A stretch of DNA of 64,000 nucleotides from JBNKLG01 sp050292235 (GTDB taxonomy: Bacteria; Pseudomonadota; Gammaproteobacteria; Chromatiales; Chromatiaceae): assembly GCA_050292235.1 (NCBI GenBank), contig JBNKLG010000004.1, positions 26,382 through 90,381 on the forward strand. The letters are read 5' to 3'. Shown here in pieces: positions 43,627 through 53,041 of this stretch. Positions within the stretch are counted from its first letter, which is position 1. Every line of letters begins with the position of its first letter. The notes beneath the pieces were generated by a model. It searched no databases. It had not been told where the DNA came from and saw nothing but the letters and a program-made list of their open reading frames with translations. The translations under genes were made by a program, and so were the position numbers.

Positions 43627-45000
43627 TCAGGCGCCAGCCCCACTGAGAGAAGCCAGGCTGCCGCTGTCGAAACGATCATTATCCACTTTCAGATAGGCGG
43701 TGCCATCCTCTGGAATCAACTCTACGGCGGCCACACCCTCCAGGGCCAGCAGACGACCTTTCAGCGCCTCCAGATCCGTGGCATCAATCTCTGCCAGAGA
43801 GAGAAGATAATTGCCCAGATAGCGTGGGCGCCGAATGCTCAGCATGACCACCCACCAGACCCCCATCATAGCAGCTGCGAAAAGGAAAACGCCCAGGCGA
43901 TCGAAATGATGCATCACCCAACCGCCGACCAGACCACCGCAAAAGGCACCGGCGAACTGGCTGCTGGCGAAGATACCCATGGCAGTGCCGCGCATACTGG
44001 CATTGGCCACTTTGGAGACCCAGGAGGGCATGATGGCCTCAGCCAGATTGAAAGCCAGGAAAAAAACCACCAAAAGGGCCGAAAACAACCAGATACCCTC
44101 CTGGGCAACACCCATGGCGAAGAGGCTCAGACCAGCAAGGGCAATCGCCAGCAGCAGCACCTCTTTCATCCGACGTCCTTTTTCTGCCAGAATCACCAAA
44201 GGCACCATAAGCCCCATGGCCAAAAGGATCACCGGCAGGTAGAGCTGCCAGTGGTCGACATTGGCGAGGCCGAAACGATCTCGTAGCACCAGGGGTACCA
44301 CCAGAAAGACCGAGGTAAGGCTCAGGTGCAGGATAAAAACACCGGAGTTGAGCCGAAACAGACTGTGATCGCTGATGGCTTGACCGATCATGGCAGGCAC
44401 CGGCTCAGCCTCACGGTGCAGGATACAGTGATCGGGTCTGGGCACCAGAAACAGCACCACCAGCATACCGGCCAGGGCCAGGCCAGCCGACAGCCAGAAG
44501 ATGCCGGACAGTCCCATCCAAGCCGCCAGCAACGGCCCCAGCATCAGGGAAGCGATGAAGGCCATACCGATGCTCATGCCGATGATACCCATGACCCGAG
44601 TGCGGCTGGTCTCTCTGGTGAGATCGGCAGCCAGGGCCATGACAGCAGCAGCAATGGCACCGGAGCCCTGCAAAAAACGGCCGATGATAACCCCTTCGAT
44701 ACTCTGGGAGAGGGCAGCCACGACACTGCCCAAAGCAAACATCAAGAGCCCCCCCAGGATCACCGGTTTGCGACCGATGCGATCCGAGAGGACACCAAAG
44801 GGAATCTGTAGCAACGCCTGGGTCAGACCATAGGCACCAATAGCCAGACCCAGGGTCACCGGAGTGGCGCCGCTGAGTTGATCGGCATAGAGCACGAAAA
44901 CCGGCAGAATCAAAAACAGGCCCAGCATACGGAAAGCGAAAACCAGGGCAAGGCTCAGAGCGGCCCGTTTTTCCTGGGGATTCAGCGATTCAGTTGACAT
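43627..45000 (-). CDS. yajR: MFS transporter with C-terminal YAM-like domain (YajR type)
   Basis: A 457-residue drug/proton antiporter-like protein with 12 predicted membrane helices. Motif A is in VLSDRIGRKPVILGGLLMFA. The last ~65 residues form a small soluble ferredoxin-like part (LEALKGRLLALEGVAAVELI then PEDGTAYLKVD), as in E. coli YajR with its YAM domain. The transported substrate is unknown. It sits between uvrA (divergent) and ssb, a neighbourhood conserved in gammaproteobacteria. The 68-base spacer to uvrA has no obvious LexA box. Confidence 0.88.
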   Translation of the reverse strand: MSTESLNPQEKRAALSLALVFAFRMLGLFLILPVFVLYADQLSGATPVTLGLAIGAYGLTQALLQIPFGVLSDRIGRKPVILGGLLMFALGSVVAALSQSIEGVIIGRFLQGSGAIAAAVMALAADLTRETSRTRVMGIIGMSIGMAFIASLMLGPLLAAWMGLSGIFWLSAGLALAGMLVVLFLVPRPDHCILHREAEPVPAMIGQAISDHSLFRLNSGVFILHLSLTSVFLVVPLVLRDRFGLANVDHWQLYLPVILLAMGLMVPLVILAEKGRRMKEVLLLAIALAGLSLFAMGVAQEGIWLFSALLVVFFLAFNLAEAIMPSWVSKVANASMRGTAMGIFASSQFAGAFCGGLVGGWVMHHFDRLGVFLFAAAMMGVWWVVMLSIRRPRYLGNYLLSLAEIDATDLEALKGRLLALEGVAAVELIPEDGTAYLKVDNDRFDSGSLASLSGAGA

Positions 45001-45068
45001 GACATGTTATGAGCTGGAAAGAGTCGGTATAGTAGCAGGTTTGATTTCACCGGGGGGATGGCATACCC

Positions 45069-47915
45069 ATGGACAAAATACGTATTCGTGGCGCCCGCAC
45101 CCATAATCTGAAGAATATTGATCTCGACCTGCCCAGGAATCAGTTGATCGTCATCACCGGGTTGTCGGGTTCCGGCAAGTCGTCCCTCGCCTTCGACACC
45201 ATCTATGCCGAAGGCCAACGGCGCTATGTGGAATCCCTCTCGGCCTATGCCCGGCAATTTTTGTCAATGATGGAGAAGCCGGATATCGACCACATCGAGG
45301 GGCTCTCTCCAGCCATCTCCATCGAACAAAAGACCACCAGCCACAACCCCCGCTCCACCGTTGGCACCATCACCGAGATCTACGATTATCTACGCCTGCT
45401 GTTTGCCCGTGCCGGCACCCCGCGTTGTCCGGAACATGGAGAAACCCTAGAGGCCCAGACCGTCTCGCAGATGGTGGATCAGATCCTAGCACTACCCAAA
45501 GGCGACAAGCTGATGCTGCTAGCCCCAGTAGTGACCGATCGCAAAGGAGAATATCAGGGCCTGCTGGCGGAGATGCGCCAACAAGGTTTTGTGCGGGTGC
45601 GGGTCGATGGCCAGATCTACGAGATCGACGAGGTGCCCGAGCTGGAGCTGCGGAAAAAACACAGCATCGACGTGGTGGTGGACCGCTTCAAGGTGCGCGC
45701 CACAGAGAGTATGGACGGCGGTGGCGACCTGCGGTTGCGCCTGAGCGAAAGCATCGAAACAGCGTTACGGCTGGCGGATGGTCTGGTGCGCGTCGCCTGG
45801 ATCGATCAGCCCGACAAACAGGAACTGCTGTTCTCGGCCAACTTCGCCTGCCCGATCTGTGGCTACAGTCTGTCGGAGCTGGAACCCCGACTCTTCTCCT
45901 TCAACAACCCTTCCGGGGCCTGCGAGGCCTGCGATGGCCTGGGGGTACGCCAGTTTATCGATCCGCAGCGCGTGGTCACCAATCCCCAACTCAGTCTGGC
46001 TGATGGGGCAGTGCGTGGTTGGGATCGGCGCAACGCTTACTATTTCGGCATCATCCGTTCGCTGGCCAAACACTATCAGTTTGACCCGGAGTGCCCCTGG
46101 GAGGATCTGCCCCAGGATTGCCGCGACGCCCTGCTGTTCGGCAGTGGCGAGGAGGAGATCCACTTCACCTATTTCAACGAACGCGGCAAAGGCATCAGCA
46201 AGCACCACCCCTTCGAGGGGGTGATCCACAACATGGAGCGCCGTTACCGGGAGACCGAATCCAACGCCGTGCGCGAGGAGCTGTCACGCTATATCTCCAC
46301 CCATCCCTGCCCCAGTTGCGAGGGCAGCCGATTGAACCCCTCGGCTCGTCACGTCTTCATCACCGACAAGAACCTTCCGGCCATCACCCACATGCCTATC
46401 GATCAGAGCCTGGGCTTTTTCGAGCAGTTACAACTGCCCGGTGCCAAGGGTGAGATCGCCGACAAGATCCTGAAAGAGATCCGCCAGCGACTGCAATTTC
46501 TGGCCAATGTCGGCCTGGACTATCTCTCGCTGGATCGCAGTGCCGAGACCCTTTCCGGCGGCGAGGCCCAGCGCATCCGGCTGGCCAGCCAGATTGGGGC
46601 CGGACTGGTCGGCGTCATGTATGTGCTGGACGAGCCCTCCATCGGTCTGCACCAGCGCGACAACGAGCGCTTGTTACAGACCCTGCGCCATCTACGCGAT
46701 CTGGGCAATACGGTGCTGGTGGTGGAACATGACGAGGATGCCATTCGCAGCGCCGACCATGTGGTGGACATCGGCCCCGGGGCCGGGGTACATGGTGGTC
46801 ATGTCATTGCCCAGGGCACGGCGGCGGAGATCGCCCAGCAGTCGGGCTCGCTGACCGGCCAGTATCTCTCTGGAGAACGTCGCATCCAGGTGCCGAGCGA
46901 GCGCCATGCGCCGGAGCGGGGCTGGCTTGAGATCCGGGGAGCGCGAGGCAACAACCTCAAAGGGGTCACCGCCCGCCTGCCGGTCGGCCTCTTTACCTGT
47001 GTCACCGGCGTCTCCGGCTCAGGCAAATCGACCCTGATCAACGACACCCTCTTTCCCCTGGCAGCAGAGAAACTCAACGGGGCCAACCCCATGGAGACCG
47101 CACCCCACGATGGGATCCTGGGGCTGGACCTTTTCGACAAAGTGGTGGACATCGACCAAAGCCCCATCGGTCGCACACCCCGCTCCAACCCAGCCACCTA
47201 TACCGGCCTGTTCACGCCCATTCGCGAGCTTTTTGCCGGCACCCAGGAGGCCCGCTCCCGGGGCTATTCAGTGGGTCGCTTCAGCTTCAACGTCAAGGGT
47301 GGGCGTTGCGAGGCCTGTGCTGGAGACGGCGTCATTAAGGTCGAGATGCATTTCTTACCGGACATCTATGTGCAGTGTGATGTCTGCAAGGGACAACGCT
47401 ATAACCGCGAGACCCTGGAGATTCGCTATAAGGGCAAATCCATCCAGGAGGTACTGGAGATGACGGTTGAGGATGCCCTCACCTTTTTCGATGCGGTACC
47501 GGTCCTCAAACGCAAGCTGGAAACCTTGATGGACGTGGGCCTCAGCTACATTCGCCTGGGTCAGAACGCCACCACCCTTTCCGGCGGCGAGGCCCAACGG
47601 GTGAAACTGGCTCGGGAGCTGTCCAAACGGGATACCGGTCGTACCCTCTATATCCTGGACGAACCCACCACCGGACTCCACTTTTATGATGTCCAGCATC
47701 TGCTGGATGTCCTGCACCGATTACGCGATCACGGCAACACCATTTTAGTCATCGAGCACAACCTGGATGTAATCAAGACCGCCGACTGGATCATTGACCT
47801 AGGCCCCGAAGGCGGAAACCGGGGAGGAGAGATCATTGCCGAGGGCACGCCTGAGCAAATCGCCGACCAAACCAACTCCCACACTGGACGTTTTCTTAAG
47901 CCCCTGCTCTTATAG
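45069..47915 (+). CDS. uvrA: Excinuclease ABC subunit A
   Basis: The damage-recognition ATPase of nucleotide excision repair; 948 residues, the usual length. It carries two ABC modules: Walker A in VITGLSGSGKSSLAFDTIYA (~29-48) and CVTGVSGSGKSTLINDTLFP (~640-660), two signature regions (LSGGEAQRIRLASQIG and LSGGEAQRVKLARELSK), and zinc-binding cysteines (FACPICGYSLSELEP..GACEACDG; GRCEACAGDGVIKVE). It begins MDKIRIRGARTHNLKNIDLD, the standard N-terminus. Confidence 0.98.
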   Translation: MDKIRIRGARTHNLKNIDLDLPRNQLIVITGLSGSGKSSLAFDTIYAEGQRRYVESLSAYARQFLSMMEKPDIDHIEGLSPAISIEQKTTSHNPRSTVGTITEIYDYLRLLFARAGTPRCPEHGETLEAQTVSQMVDQILALPKGDKLMLLAPVVTDRKGEYQGLLAEMRQQGFVRVRVDGQIYEIDEVPELELRKKHSIDVVVDRFKVRATESMDGGGDLRLRLSESIETALRLADGLVRVAWIDQPDKQELLFSANFACPICGYSLSELEPRLFSFNNPSGACEACDGLGVRQFIDPQRVVTNPQLSLADGAVRGWDRRNAYYFGIIRSLAKHYQFDPECPWEDLPQDCRDALLFGSGEEEIHFTYFNERGKGISKHHPFEGVIHNMERRYRETESNAVREELSRYISTHPCPSCEGSRLNPSARHVFITDKNLPAITHMPIDQSLGFFEQLQLPGAKGEIADKILKEIRQRLQFLANVGLDYLSLDRSAETLSGGEAQRIRLASQIGAGLVGVMYVLDEPSIGLHQRDNERLLQTLRHLRDLGNTVLVVEHDEDAIRSADHVVDIGPGAGVHGGHVIAQGTAAEIAQQSGSLTGQYLSGERRIQVPSERHAPERGWLEIRGARGNNLKGVTARLPVGLFTCVTGVSGSGKSTLINDTLFPLAAEKLNGANPMETAPHDGILGLDLFDKVVDIDQSPIGRTPRSNPATYTGLFTPIRELFAGTQEARSRGYSVGRFSFNVKGGRCEACAGDGVIKVEMHFLPDIYVQCDVCKGQRYNRETLEIRYKGKSIQEVLEMTVEDALTFFDAVPVLKRKLETLMDVGLSYIRLGQNATTLSGGEAQRVKLARELSKRDTGRTLYILDEPTTGLHFYDVQHLLDVLHRLRDHGNTILVIEHNLDVIKTADWIIDLGPEGGNRGGEIIAEGTPEQIADQTNSHTGRFLKPLLL

Positions 47916-47928
47916 GGTTAATCTCTCG

Positions 47929-48006
47929 GCAAGATATTGACCCTGGAGTAACACAATCCTTTATTTTGACTATGATTTAAGGAAAATTAGGATTTGGAAA
48001 ACCAGC
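47929..48006 (+). promoter_or_regulatory. Candidate promoter region of the MerR-family gene
   Basis: TTGACC near 47938 followed by CTGGAGTAACACAATCCTT (19 bases) and TATTTT gives the long spacer typical of MerR-regulated promoters, and TTGACCCTGGAGT is one half of the usual operator for metal-sensing MerR proteins. The other half is not clear, so the whole is tentative. Confidence 0.35.
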
Positions 48007-48414
48007 GTGGAAGAGACCTTATCAATCGGTGCGGTATCCGAACAGCTCGGTATCAGTAAGGATGCCATTCGTTTTTATGAAAAGAAGGGACTGATCAAGC
48101 CCCCTCGGGTCAAAAGTAGCCGTTACCGCAGCTATCCACCCGAAGTTGTCGAAAAAATTCGGTTTATCCGCCACGCCCGTGAATTGGGCTTCTCGTTGGA
48201 TACAACAGCCACACTACTCAAACTTCGATTGAATCCTGGTGAAAACAACGACGCCATTGAGAAGATTCTGGCCTCGCATCTGGAGGATCTTAGTCAAGGT
48301 TTAATAGAAATCAGAACGCAGCATCAACTGGTCAAAACGGTACTGGATCATTGCAGACAGCGCAAAAATGGCGAATCCTGCGACATCCTAAGTCGCATTG
48401 TAAAAAACCAATAA
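48007..48414 (+). CDS. MerR-family transcriptional regulator
   Basis: A 135-residue regulator. The winged helix-turn-helix starts SIGAVSEQLGISKDAIRFYE, followed by KKGLIKPPRVKSSRYRSYPP and the long dimerising helix. The C-terminus has HCRQRKNGESCDIL, two Cys as in ZntR/CadR-type metal sensors, but the upstream Cys of these is not in its usual place, so the inducer is uncertain. The start codon is GTG at 48007. It stands alone; the gene it controls is not adjacent except perhaps itself. Confidence 0.85.
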   Translation: MEETLSIGAVSEQLGISKDAIRFYEKKGLIKPPRVKSSRYRSYPPEVVEKIRFIRHARELGFSLDTTATLLKLRLNPGENNDAIEKILASHLEDLSQGLIEIRTQHQLVKTVLDHCRQRKNGESCDILSRIVKNQ

Positions 48415-48418
48415 CACC

Positions 48419-49162
48419 TTAGGAGTGGGCGACCCAGGAGACGGGCTCACCAATATTCACCCCTAAATACTGGGCTGCTGATCCTTGATTCACAGCGATC
48501 TCTAGTAAACCCGCCGAATTTCGATAGCCAAATAACGTTCCCTCCGGAACCTCGCAGAAGGCCCCCACCACAGGAATCCGCTTCCCGCGGCAGTTTAGAT
48601 CACCAGCAATACCCGGCCCCAATCGCATGCCAGTGATGAGATTCCCATAGTGATCGATATGAATCACCTCACACACCTCGTCGGGCCAATCAGCACCTAC
48701 CATCTGATCTGTTGGAATGGCATGACGCTGCACCTCCTTTGCTTGCAGCCAATGCACGGCTACAGGTGCAAAGAAGTCGCGACCATGAAAGGTACGGGAA
48801 AGGTTTGACGGCGCCCAATCAATCACCTCGACCTGAGCACCAGGCTGCCGCGCTGCCAGCGCCAAAAGGCCGTTATCCGGTCCCAATAACCAATGCCGTT
48901 CAGTAGTCAACATCAAGGCCTGACGGACACCACCAACCCCTGGGTCAACCACTGTAATAATCATCATATCTTTGGGTAACGTCTCTAAAAGGGCGCACAA
49001 CAGATAAGCAGAGGCCCTGGGGTTAAAGTGCGGAGCGCAAGGCATGAGATCTTGAACAGGCATCAGAGGCATTGCGGTCATGATCACCGCCTTCATTTCA
49101 CCCAGATAGTGATCCCAGGGACCAAAATCTGTGAACAGCATCACCCCGCGACATTTGTCCAT
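48419..49162 (-). CDS. SAM hydrolase (SAM hydroxide adenosyltransferase, DUF62 family)
   Basis: A 247-residue protein of the family that includes fluorinase and chlorinase, whose common members use water to split SAM to adenosine and methionine. VMLFTDFGPWDHYLGEMKAV is the family N-terminus, then IITVVDPGVGGVRQALML and LLGPDNGLLALAAR, and in the C-terminal domain VIHIDHYGNLITGMRL. Halogenase-specific insertions are not evident. It overlaps the preceding gene's stop by one base (49162). The physiological role of these enzymes is not settled. Confidence 0.9.
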   Translation of the reverse strand: MDKCRGVMLFTDFGPWDHYLGEMKAVIMTAMPLMPVQDLMPCAPHFNPRASAYLLCALLETLPKDMMIITVVDPGVGGVRQALMLTTERHWLLGPDNGLLALAARQPGAQVEVIDWAPSNLSRTFHGRDFFAPVAVHWLQAKEVQRHAIPTDQMVGADWPDEVCEVIHIDHYGNLITGMRLGPGIAGDLNCRGKRIPVVGAFCEVPEGTLFGYRNSAGLLEIAVNQGSAAQYLGVNIGEPVSWVAHS

Positions 49163-49986
49163 CAGCTCAATAGTCGCTCTTGAAGGAGGGTCATAGTCTC
49201 TCCAACCTCTTGAGGTGGTACTTCAAAGATTTTTCTGGCCCTGGGAAATCTCTGTTGAATCCGACCCAGTGACTGAAAAAGATCCAGCTCACCAGTAAAG
49301 TCATCTGCCATAGTAAACGCGTTGTATTCCGCCTGTTGCAAAGAAAGATGCTCGTCCGTCACACCGGAGTTGGCATGAAGATGAAAATGGAGATGACGAC
49401 CAGCCAGGGAAAGCTGATCCGTGAAATCCAGCCACTGTTCCAACCTTTCTGACGACCACACCTTGGCATGACCAATATCCAAGCAAAAGTGCAACTGATC
49501 ATAACCTTTTACATCGATGAGATCGAACAACTGCTGATAGAAGCTCAGAGAATGGAAAGTGTTTTCGATATGCACCGGAAACCCCTTTTCCAGGGCAATC
49601 TCTTGCAAAAAAGCCAATCCAGACTCCAGACGGAGGAAAATATCTTTTTGATAGGCCTGTCGCACACTCAAGGGAAATGCAGAAACATGGGTAATGCCAT
49701 AATCTGCCCCCCAGGACTGCCCCAAAGCAATTTGCTGCTGAAGTAACCGAGATTGATCACATACCTGGAGGACGCTAAGACGGCGGTGATCCAGATGCAC
49801 ATTCACAGGGACGCTTTGAGTAGGCAATTGCTGTGAAAAATGGTCGCGACAACCATCTTCATCAAAATAGATGCCCACCTCCAGTGGGCGCTTCTGGTCC
49901 AGAGCCAGATTCAGAACGGAAGACATCGCTGCCCATTCCCGATCAACAATCTTATATCCGAAACTTGATAAATTCTGTCCAGACAT
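49162..49986 (-). CDS. Sugar-phosphate isomerase/epimerase-like TIM-barrel protein
   Basis: A 274-residue protein with the xylose-isomerase-like/AP endonuclease 2 barrel pattern: GIYFDEDGCRDHFSQQL, ADYGITHVSAFPLSVRQAYQ, FPVHIENTFHSLSFYQQLFD (Glu likely a metal ligand), LHFCLDIGHAKVWSSERLEQ (Asp/His) and RHLHFHLHANSGVTDEHLSL (His). These acidic and His residues fit a metal site. A GTG at 49995 is an alternative start; ATG at 49986 with GAAGG upstream is preferred. Coupled to the SAM hydrolase gene. Substrate unknown. Confidence 0.78.
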   Translation of the reverse strand: MSGQNLSSFGYKIVDREWAAMSSVLNLALDQKRPLEVGIYFDEDGCRDHFSQQLPTQSVPVNVHLDHRRLSVLQVCDQSRLLQQQIALGQSWGADYGITHVSAFPLSVRQAYQKDIFLRLESGLAFLQEIALEKGFPVHIENTFHSLSFYQQLFDLIDVKGYDQLHFCLDIGHAKVWSSERLEQWLDFTDQLSLAGRHLHFHLHANSGVTDEHLSLQQAEYNAFTMADDFTGELDLFQSLGRIQQRFPRARKIFEVPPQEVGETMTLLQERLLS

Positions 49987-50005
49987 ATCCAACACCCTTC
50001 AACAC

Positions 50006-50031
50006 AAAAAAACCGGGCCAATGACCCGGTT
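50006..50031 (-). terminator. Terminator of the ribosomal protein block after rplQ
   Basis: On the minus strand AACCGGG (stem 50025-50031) pairs with CCCGGTT (50011-50017), loop of seven, followed by a T-run of about seven. It follows the rplQ stop codon by 27 bases, and is the strongest terminator in the window. Confidence 0.85.
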
Positions 50032-50057
50032 TTCCGCATATCACCTAGAAATAAATA

Positions 50058-50468
50058 CTAGACGTCATCCGTCTCTTCGATCTCTTCCGCTGCAGTGTCA
50101 AGAACAGGTGCAGGTCGATCAACCAGCTCAACAAAGGCCATAGGGGCCTTATCACCGGGACGATAACCGCACTTAAGAATACGGATGTAACCGCCTGGAC
50201 GCTCCTTATAGCGAGGACCAAGATCCTTAAACAGCTTACCCACCATTTCCGCATCACGCAGACGATTGAAAGCGGTACGACGCTTGGCAACACTGTCGAT
50301 CTTAGACAAGGTAATCAAAGGCTCGGCCACACGACGAAGCTCTTTGGCTTTAGGTAATGTGGTCTTGATCAGCTCGTGACGAAACAGCGAATTGGCCATA
50401 TTACGAAACATGGCCTTACGATGGCTGCTGTTACGATTAAGCTGACGACCTGATTTACGATGGCGCAT
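50058..50468 (-). CDS. rplQ: 50S ribosomal protein L17
   Basis: 136 residues with the family start MRHRKSGRQLNRNSSHRKAM and FRNMANSLFRHELIKTTLPK, then GYIRILKCGYRPGDKAPMAF. The C-terminus carries an acidic tail (EEIEETDDV) some ten residues longer than in E. coli. Last gene of the alpha operon. Confidence 0.98.
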   Translation of the reverse strand: MRHRKSGRQLNRNSSHRKAMFRNMANSLFRHELIKTTLPKAKELRRVAEPLITLSKIDSVAKRRTAFNRLRDAEMVGKLFKDLGPRYKERPGGYIRILKCGYRPGDKAPMAFVELVDRPAPVLDTAAEEIEETDDV

Positions 50469-50506
50469 CTCAATAATTCCTTACAAAATCTTTAAATCGT
50501 CTAGGC

Positions 50507-51511
50507 TCAGGAAGCAGCTTCCAAACCTTCTGGCGGCCAATTTTCAATGCGCATGCCCAATGAGAGCCCGCGACTGGCCAACACTTCCTTAATCTCATTC
50601 AAGGACTTCTTACCCAGGTTCGGAGTCTTTAACAGTTCCACTTCTGTACGTTGGATCAAGTCGCCGATCAGGAAAATATTCTCAGCCTTTAAACAGTTAG
50701 CGGAACGAACTGTCAACTCAAGATCATCTACAGGACGCAGCCAGGTTTCATCGTAGTCTGAACCCTGATCTGCCTTTTCGGCTTCTGCAGAAGGCAAAGT
50801 GCTGGTCGCTTCTAACAAAACAAAGGCTTTCAGTTGATCCTGCAAAATGGTTGCTGCACGACGAATAGCCTGCTCTGGATCAATCGTGCCGTTGGTTTCA
50901 ATACTAACGACCAAGCGATCCAAGTCGGTACGCTGTTCCACACGGGCAGCCTCTACTGCATACGCAATTCGACGGATAGGGCTGAAAGTGGCATCAATAT
51001 GCAACTGGCCAATGGGGCGATCCTCACCAGCAGAACTTTCACGCTGAGCAGCAGGCTCGTAGCCACGACCCAAGCGAACCTTCATGGCCATGTTCAGCTG
51101 ACCACGATCGGTAAGATGGGCAATCTCATAATCGGGATTGGCAATGGTAATACCATGGCTTACCTGGATATCGCCAGCCTTTACAGTGGCGGGGCCCTTT
51201 GCGGACAAACTGATTTCAGCCATTTCGCGATCGGGCATATCGATAGCAACTTCTTTCAGGTTAAGCAGGATTTCTAAAACATCTTCCTGCACACCCTCAA
51301 GAGTGCTGTACTCATGCTCTACACCGTCGATAACCACCTCGGTGATAGCCGCTCCTGGCATGGAGGACAAAAGAATGCGGCGCAAGGCGTTGCCCAAGGT
51401 ATGGCCGAAACCACGCTCCAAAGGCTCCAAGGAGACCTTGGCCTGCGTCTCATTCAAGTTATCAACACGGACAATTCGTGGCGATAGAAATTCGTTGACC
51501 GATCCAGTCAT
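50507..51511 (-). CDS. rpoA: DNA-directed RNA polymerase alpha subunit
   Basis: 334 residues. The N-terminal assembly domain shows LEPLERGFGHTLGNALRRIL and SMPGAAITEVVIDGVEHEYS. The C-terminal domain, which contacts UP elements and activators, shows VRSANCLKAENIFLIGDLIQ then RTEVELLKTPNLGKKSLNEI. It lies between rpsD and rplQ as usual in the alpha operon. Confidence 0.99.
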   Translation of the reverse strand: MTGSVNEFLSPRIVRVDNLNETQAKVSLEPLERGFGHTLGNALRRILLSSMPGAAITEVVIDGVEHEYSTLEGVQEDVLEILLNLKEVAIDMPDREMAEISLSAKGPATVKAGDIQVSHGITIANPDYEIAHLTDRGQLNMAMKVRLGRGYEPAAQRESSAGEDRPIGQLHIDATFSPIRRIAYAVEAARVEQRTDLDRLVVSIETNGTIDPEQAIRRAATILQDQLKAFVLLEATSTLPSAEAEKADQGSDYDETWLRPVDDLELTVRSANCLKAENIFLIGDLIQRTEVELLKTPNLGKKSLNEIKEVLASRGLSLGMRIENWPPEGLEAAS

Positions 51512-51536
51512 CTCAAACCCTGTAAATGATTAGCGA

Positions 51537-52157
51537 TTATTTGGAATAGAGCTCGACAACCAGATGCTCCTGGATGTCAGCAGGTAAATCAGCGCGCTCA
51601 GGCAGACGTTTGAAAACGCCACTCATGCTATTGGCATTCACCTCAACCCAATCGACAAAACCGTGCTGCTCAGCCATAGCCAGAGAGTTCTGGATCCGGG
51701 TCTGTTTGCGGCTCTTCTCACGAATGCTCACCGTATCTTCGGATGTGACCTGATAGGAAGGGACATTCACTGTGGCACCATTGACCTCGATGGCCTTATG
51801 GCTGACCAATTGACGGGCTTCTGCGCGAGTGGCACCAAAACCCATACGATAGACCACATTGTCCAGACGACCTTCCAGCAGCTGAAGCAGGTTTTCACCA
51901 GTGGAACCACGACGGCCAGCAGCCTTCTTGTAGTAGTTGCGGAACTGACGTTCCAGCACACCATAGGTGCGGCGGAGCTTCTGCTTCTCGCGCAACTGCA
52001 AACCATAATCAGAGAGGCGGCGTTGGCGATCGCCATGCTGACCTGGCTGTTTTTCCAGGTTGCACTTGGACTCAAGCGTACGCGCACGGCTCTTCAAGGA
52101 GAGATCTGCACCCTCACGACGGCTCAGTTTACATTTGGGACCGATATATCTTGCCAT
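51537..52157 (-). CDS. rpsD: 30S ribosomal protein S4
   Basis: 206 residues, starting MARYIGPKCKLSRREGADLS and containing the S4 RNA-binding region LDNVVYRMGFGATRAEARQL. In E. coli S4 represses the alpha operon translationally; that site was not resolved here. Follows rpsK. Confidence 0.99.
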   Translation of the reverse strand: MARYIGPKCKLSRREGADLSLKSRARTLESKCNLEKQPGQHGDRQRRLSDYGLQLREKQKLRRTYGVLERQFRNYYKKAAGRRGSTGENLLQLLEGRLDNVVYRMGFGATRAEARQLVSHKAIEVNGATVNVPSYQVTSEDTVSIREKSRKQTRIQNSLAMAEQHGFVDWVEVNANSMSGVFKRLPERADLPADIQEHLVVELYSK

Positions 52158-52172
52158 GGGTAAATCTTCCTC

Positions 52173-52559
52173 TTAGACGCGACGCTTTTTAGGCGGACGA
52201 CAGCCATTATGGGGAATGGGGGTCACGTCAGTAATACTGGTAATCTTGAAGCCGGCAGCGTTGAGGGCCCGGACAGCTGACTCACGACCAGGACCCGGAC
52301 CTTTTACATTGACATCCAGATTTTTCAGACCGTATTCTTTCGCCATCTCAGCAGCACGATCTGCCGCAACCTGGGCCGCAAAGGGAGTACTTTTACGCGA
52401 ACCACGGAAACCAGACCCACCAGCAGTTGCCCAACAAAGAGCATTACCCTGTCGATCAGAAATAGTCACGATGGTATTATTAAAAGAGGCGTGAATATGC
52501 GCCATCCCATCAGTGACCACTTTTTTAACTTTCTTTTTTGTCTTAGCCGCTTTAGCCAT
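52173..52559 (-). CDS. rpsK: 30S ribosomal protein S11
   Basis: 128 residues. MAHIHASFNNTIVTISDRQG, GGSGFRGSRKSTPFAAQVAA and the C-terminal DVTPIPHNGCRPPKKRRV are characteristic. The N-terminus is short and lysine-rich. Located between rpsM and rpsD. Confidence 0.99.
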   Translation of the reverse strand: MAKAAKTKKKVKKVVTDGMAHIHASFNNTIVTISDRQGNALCWATAGGSGFRGSRKSTPFAAQVAADRAAEMAKEYGLKNLDVNVKGPGPGRESAVRALNAAGFKITSITDVTPIPHNGCRPPKKRRV

Positions 52560-52606
52560 GACGAACCCTTAAGTAAATCTCTAAAAAACGAAAAAGATGC
52601 TAACAA

Positions 52607-52963
52607 TCAGCGCTTAATCGGACGACGCGGACCCTTACGAGTACGAGCATTGGTCTTAGTGCGCTGACCACGCAAAGGCAAGCCACGGCGATGACGAATA
52701 CCACGATTGCTGCCCAGATCCATCAAACGCTTGATGTTCATGGACACCTCTCTGCGCAAATCACCCTCAACAGTGAACTTAGCCACCTCAGCGCGGACCT
52801 TCTCCACCTCATCCTCAGTGAGATCGCGAATTGGACGCTCACGAGAAATACCAACGGTGTCGCAAATATTGCCGGCACGGGTTGCACCAATGCCGTAGAT
52901 CGACTGTAGGGCGATCACGGCATGTTTTCTATCCGGAATATTCACCCCTGCAATACGGGCCAT
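52607..52963 (-). CDS. rpsM: 30S ribosomal protein S13
   Basis: 118 residues, beginning MARIAGVNIPDRKHAVIALQ and ending HRRGLPLRGQRTKTNARTRK then GPRRPIKR. Its ATG is 78 bases downstream of rpmJ, and that spacer holds a good promoter. Confidence 0.99.
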   Translation of the reverse strand: MARIAGVNIPDRKHAVIALQSIYGIGATRAGNICDTVGISRERPIRDLTEDEVEKVRAEVAKFTVEGDLRREVSMNIKRLMDLGSNRGIRHRRGLPLRGQRTKTNARTRKGPRRPIKR

Positions 52964-53006
52964 GAATCAAACTCCCAATAACGAATTTCGCTTAAGAAAG
53001 CGGGAA

Positions 53007-53035
53007 ATTATAACAGAATCCGCTCCAAGCAACAA
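53007..53035 (-). promoter_or_regulatory. Sigma-70 promoter of the alpha operon (before rpsM)
   Basis: On the minus strand TTGTTG (53030-53035), a 17-base spacer and a perfect TATAAT (53007-53012) form a near-consensus promoter between rpmJ and rpsM. It would start transcription near 53000 and allow the rpsM-K-D-rpoA-rplQ genes to be expressed apart from the upstream block. Confidence 0.7.
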
Positions 53036-53041
53036 GAAAAA

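Noticed and set aside
43169..44811. Long plus-strand frames opposite ssb and the MFS gene.
   Set aside because: Both are shadows of strong minus-strand genes with conserved motifs.
45001..45068. A LexA (SOS) box expected between uvrA and the MFS gene.
   Set aside because: No CTGT-N8-ACAG pattern was found in the spacer.
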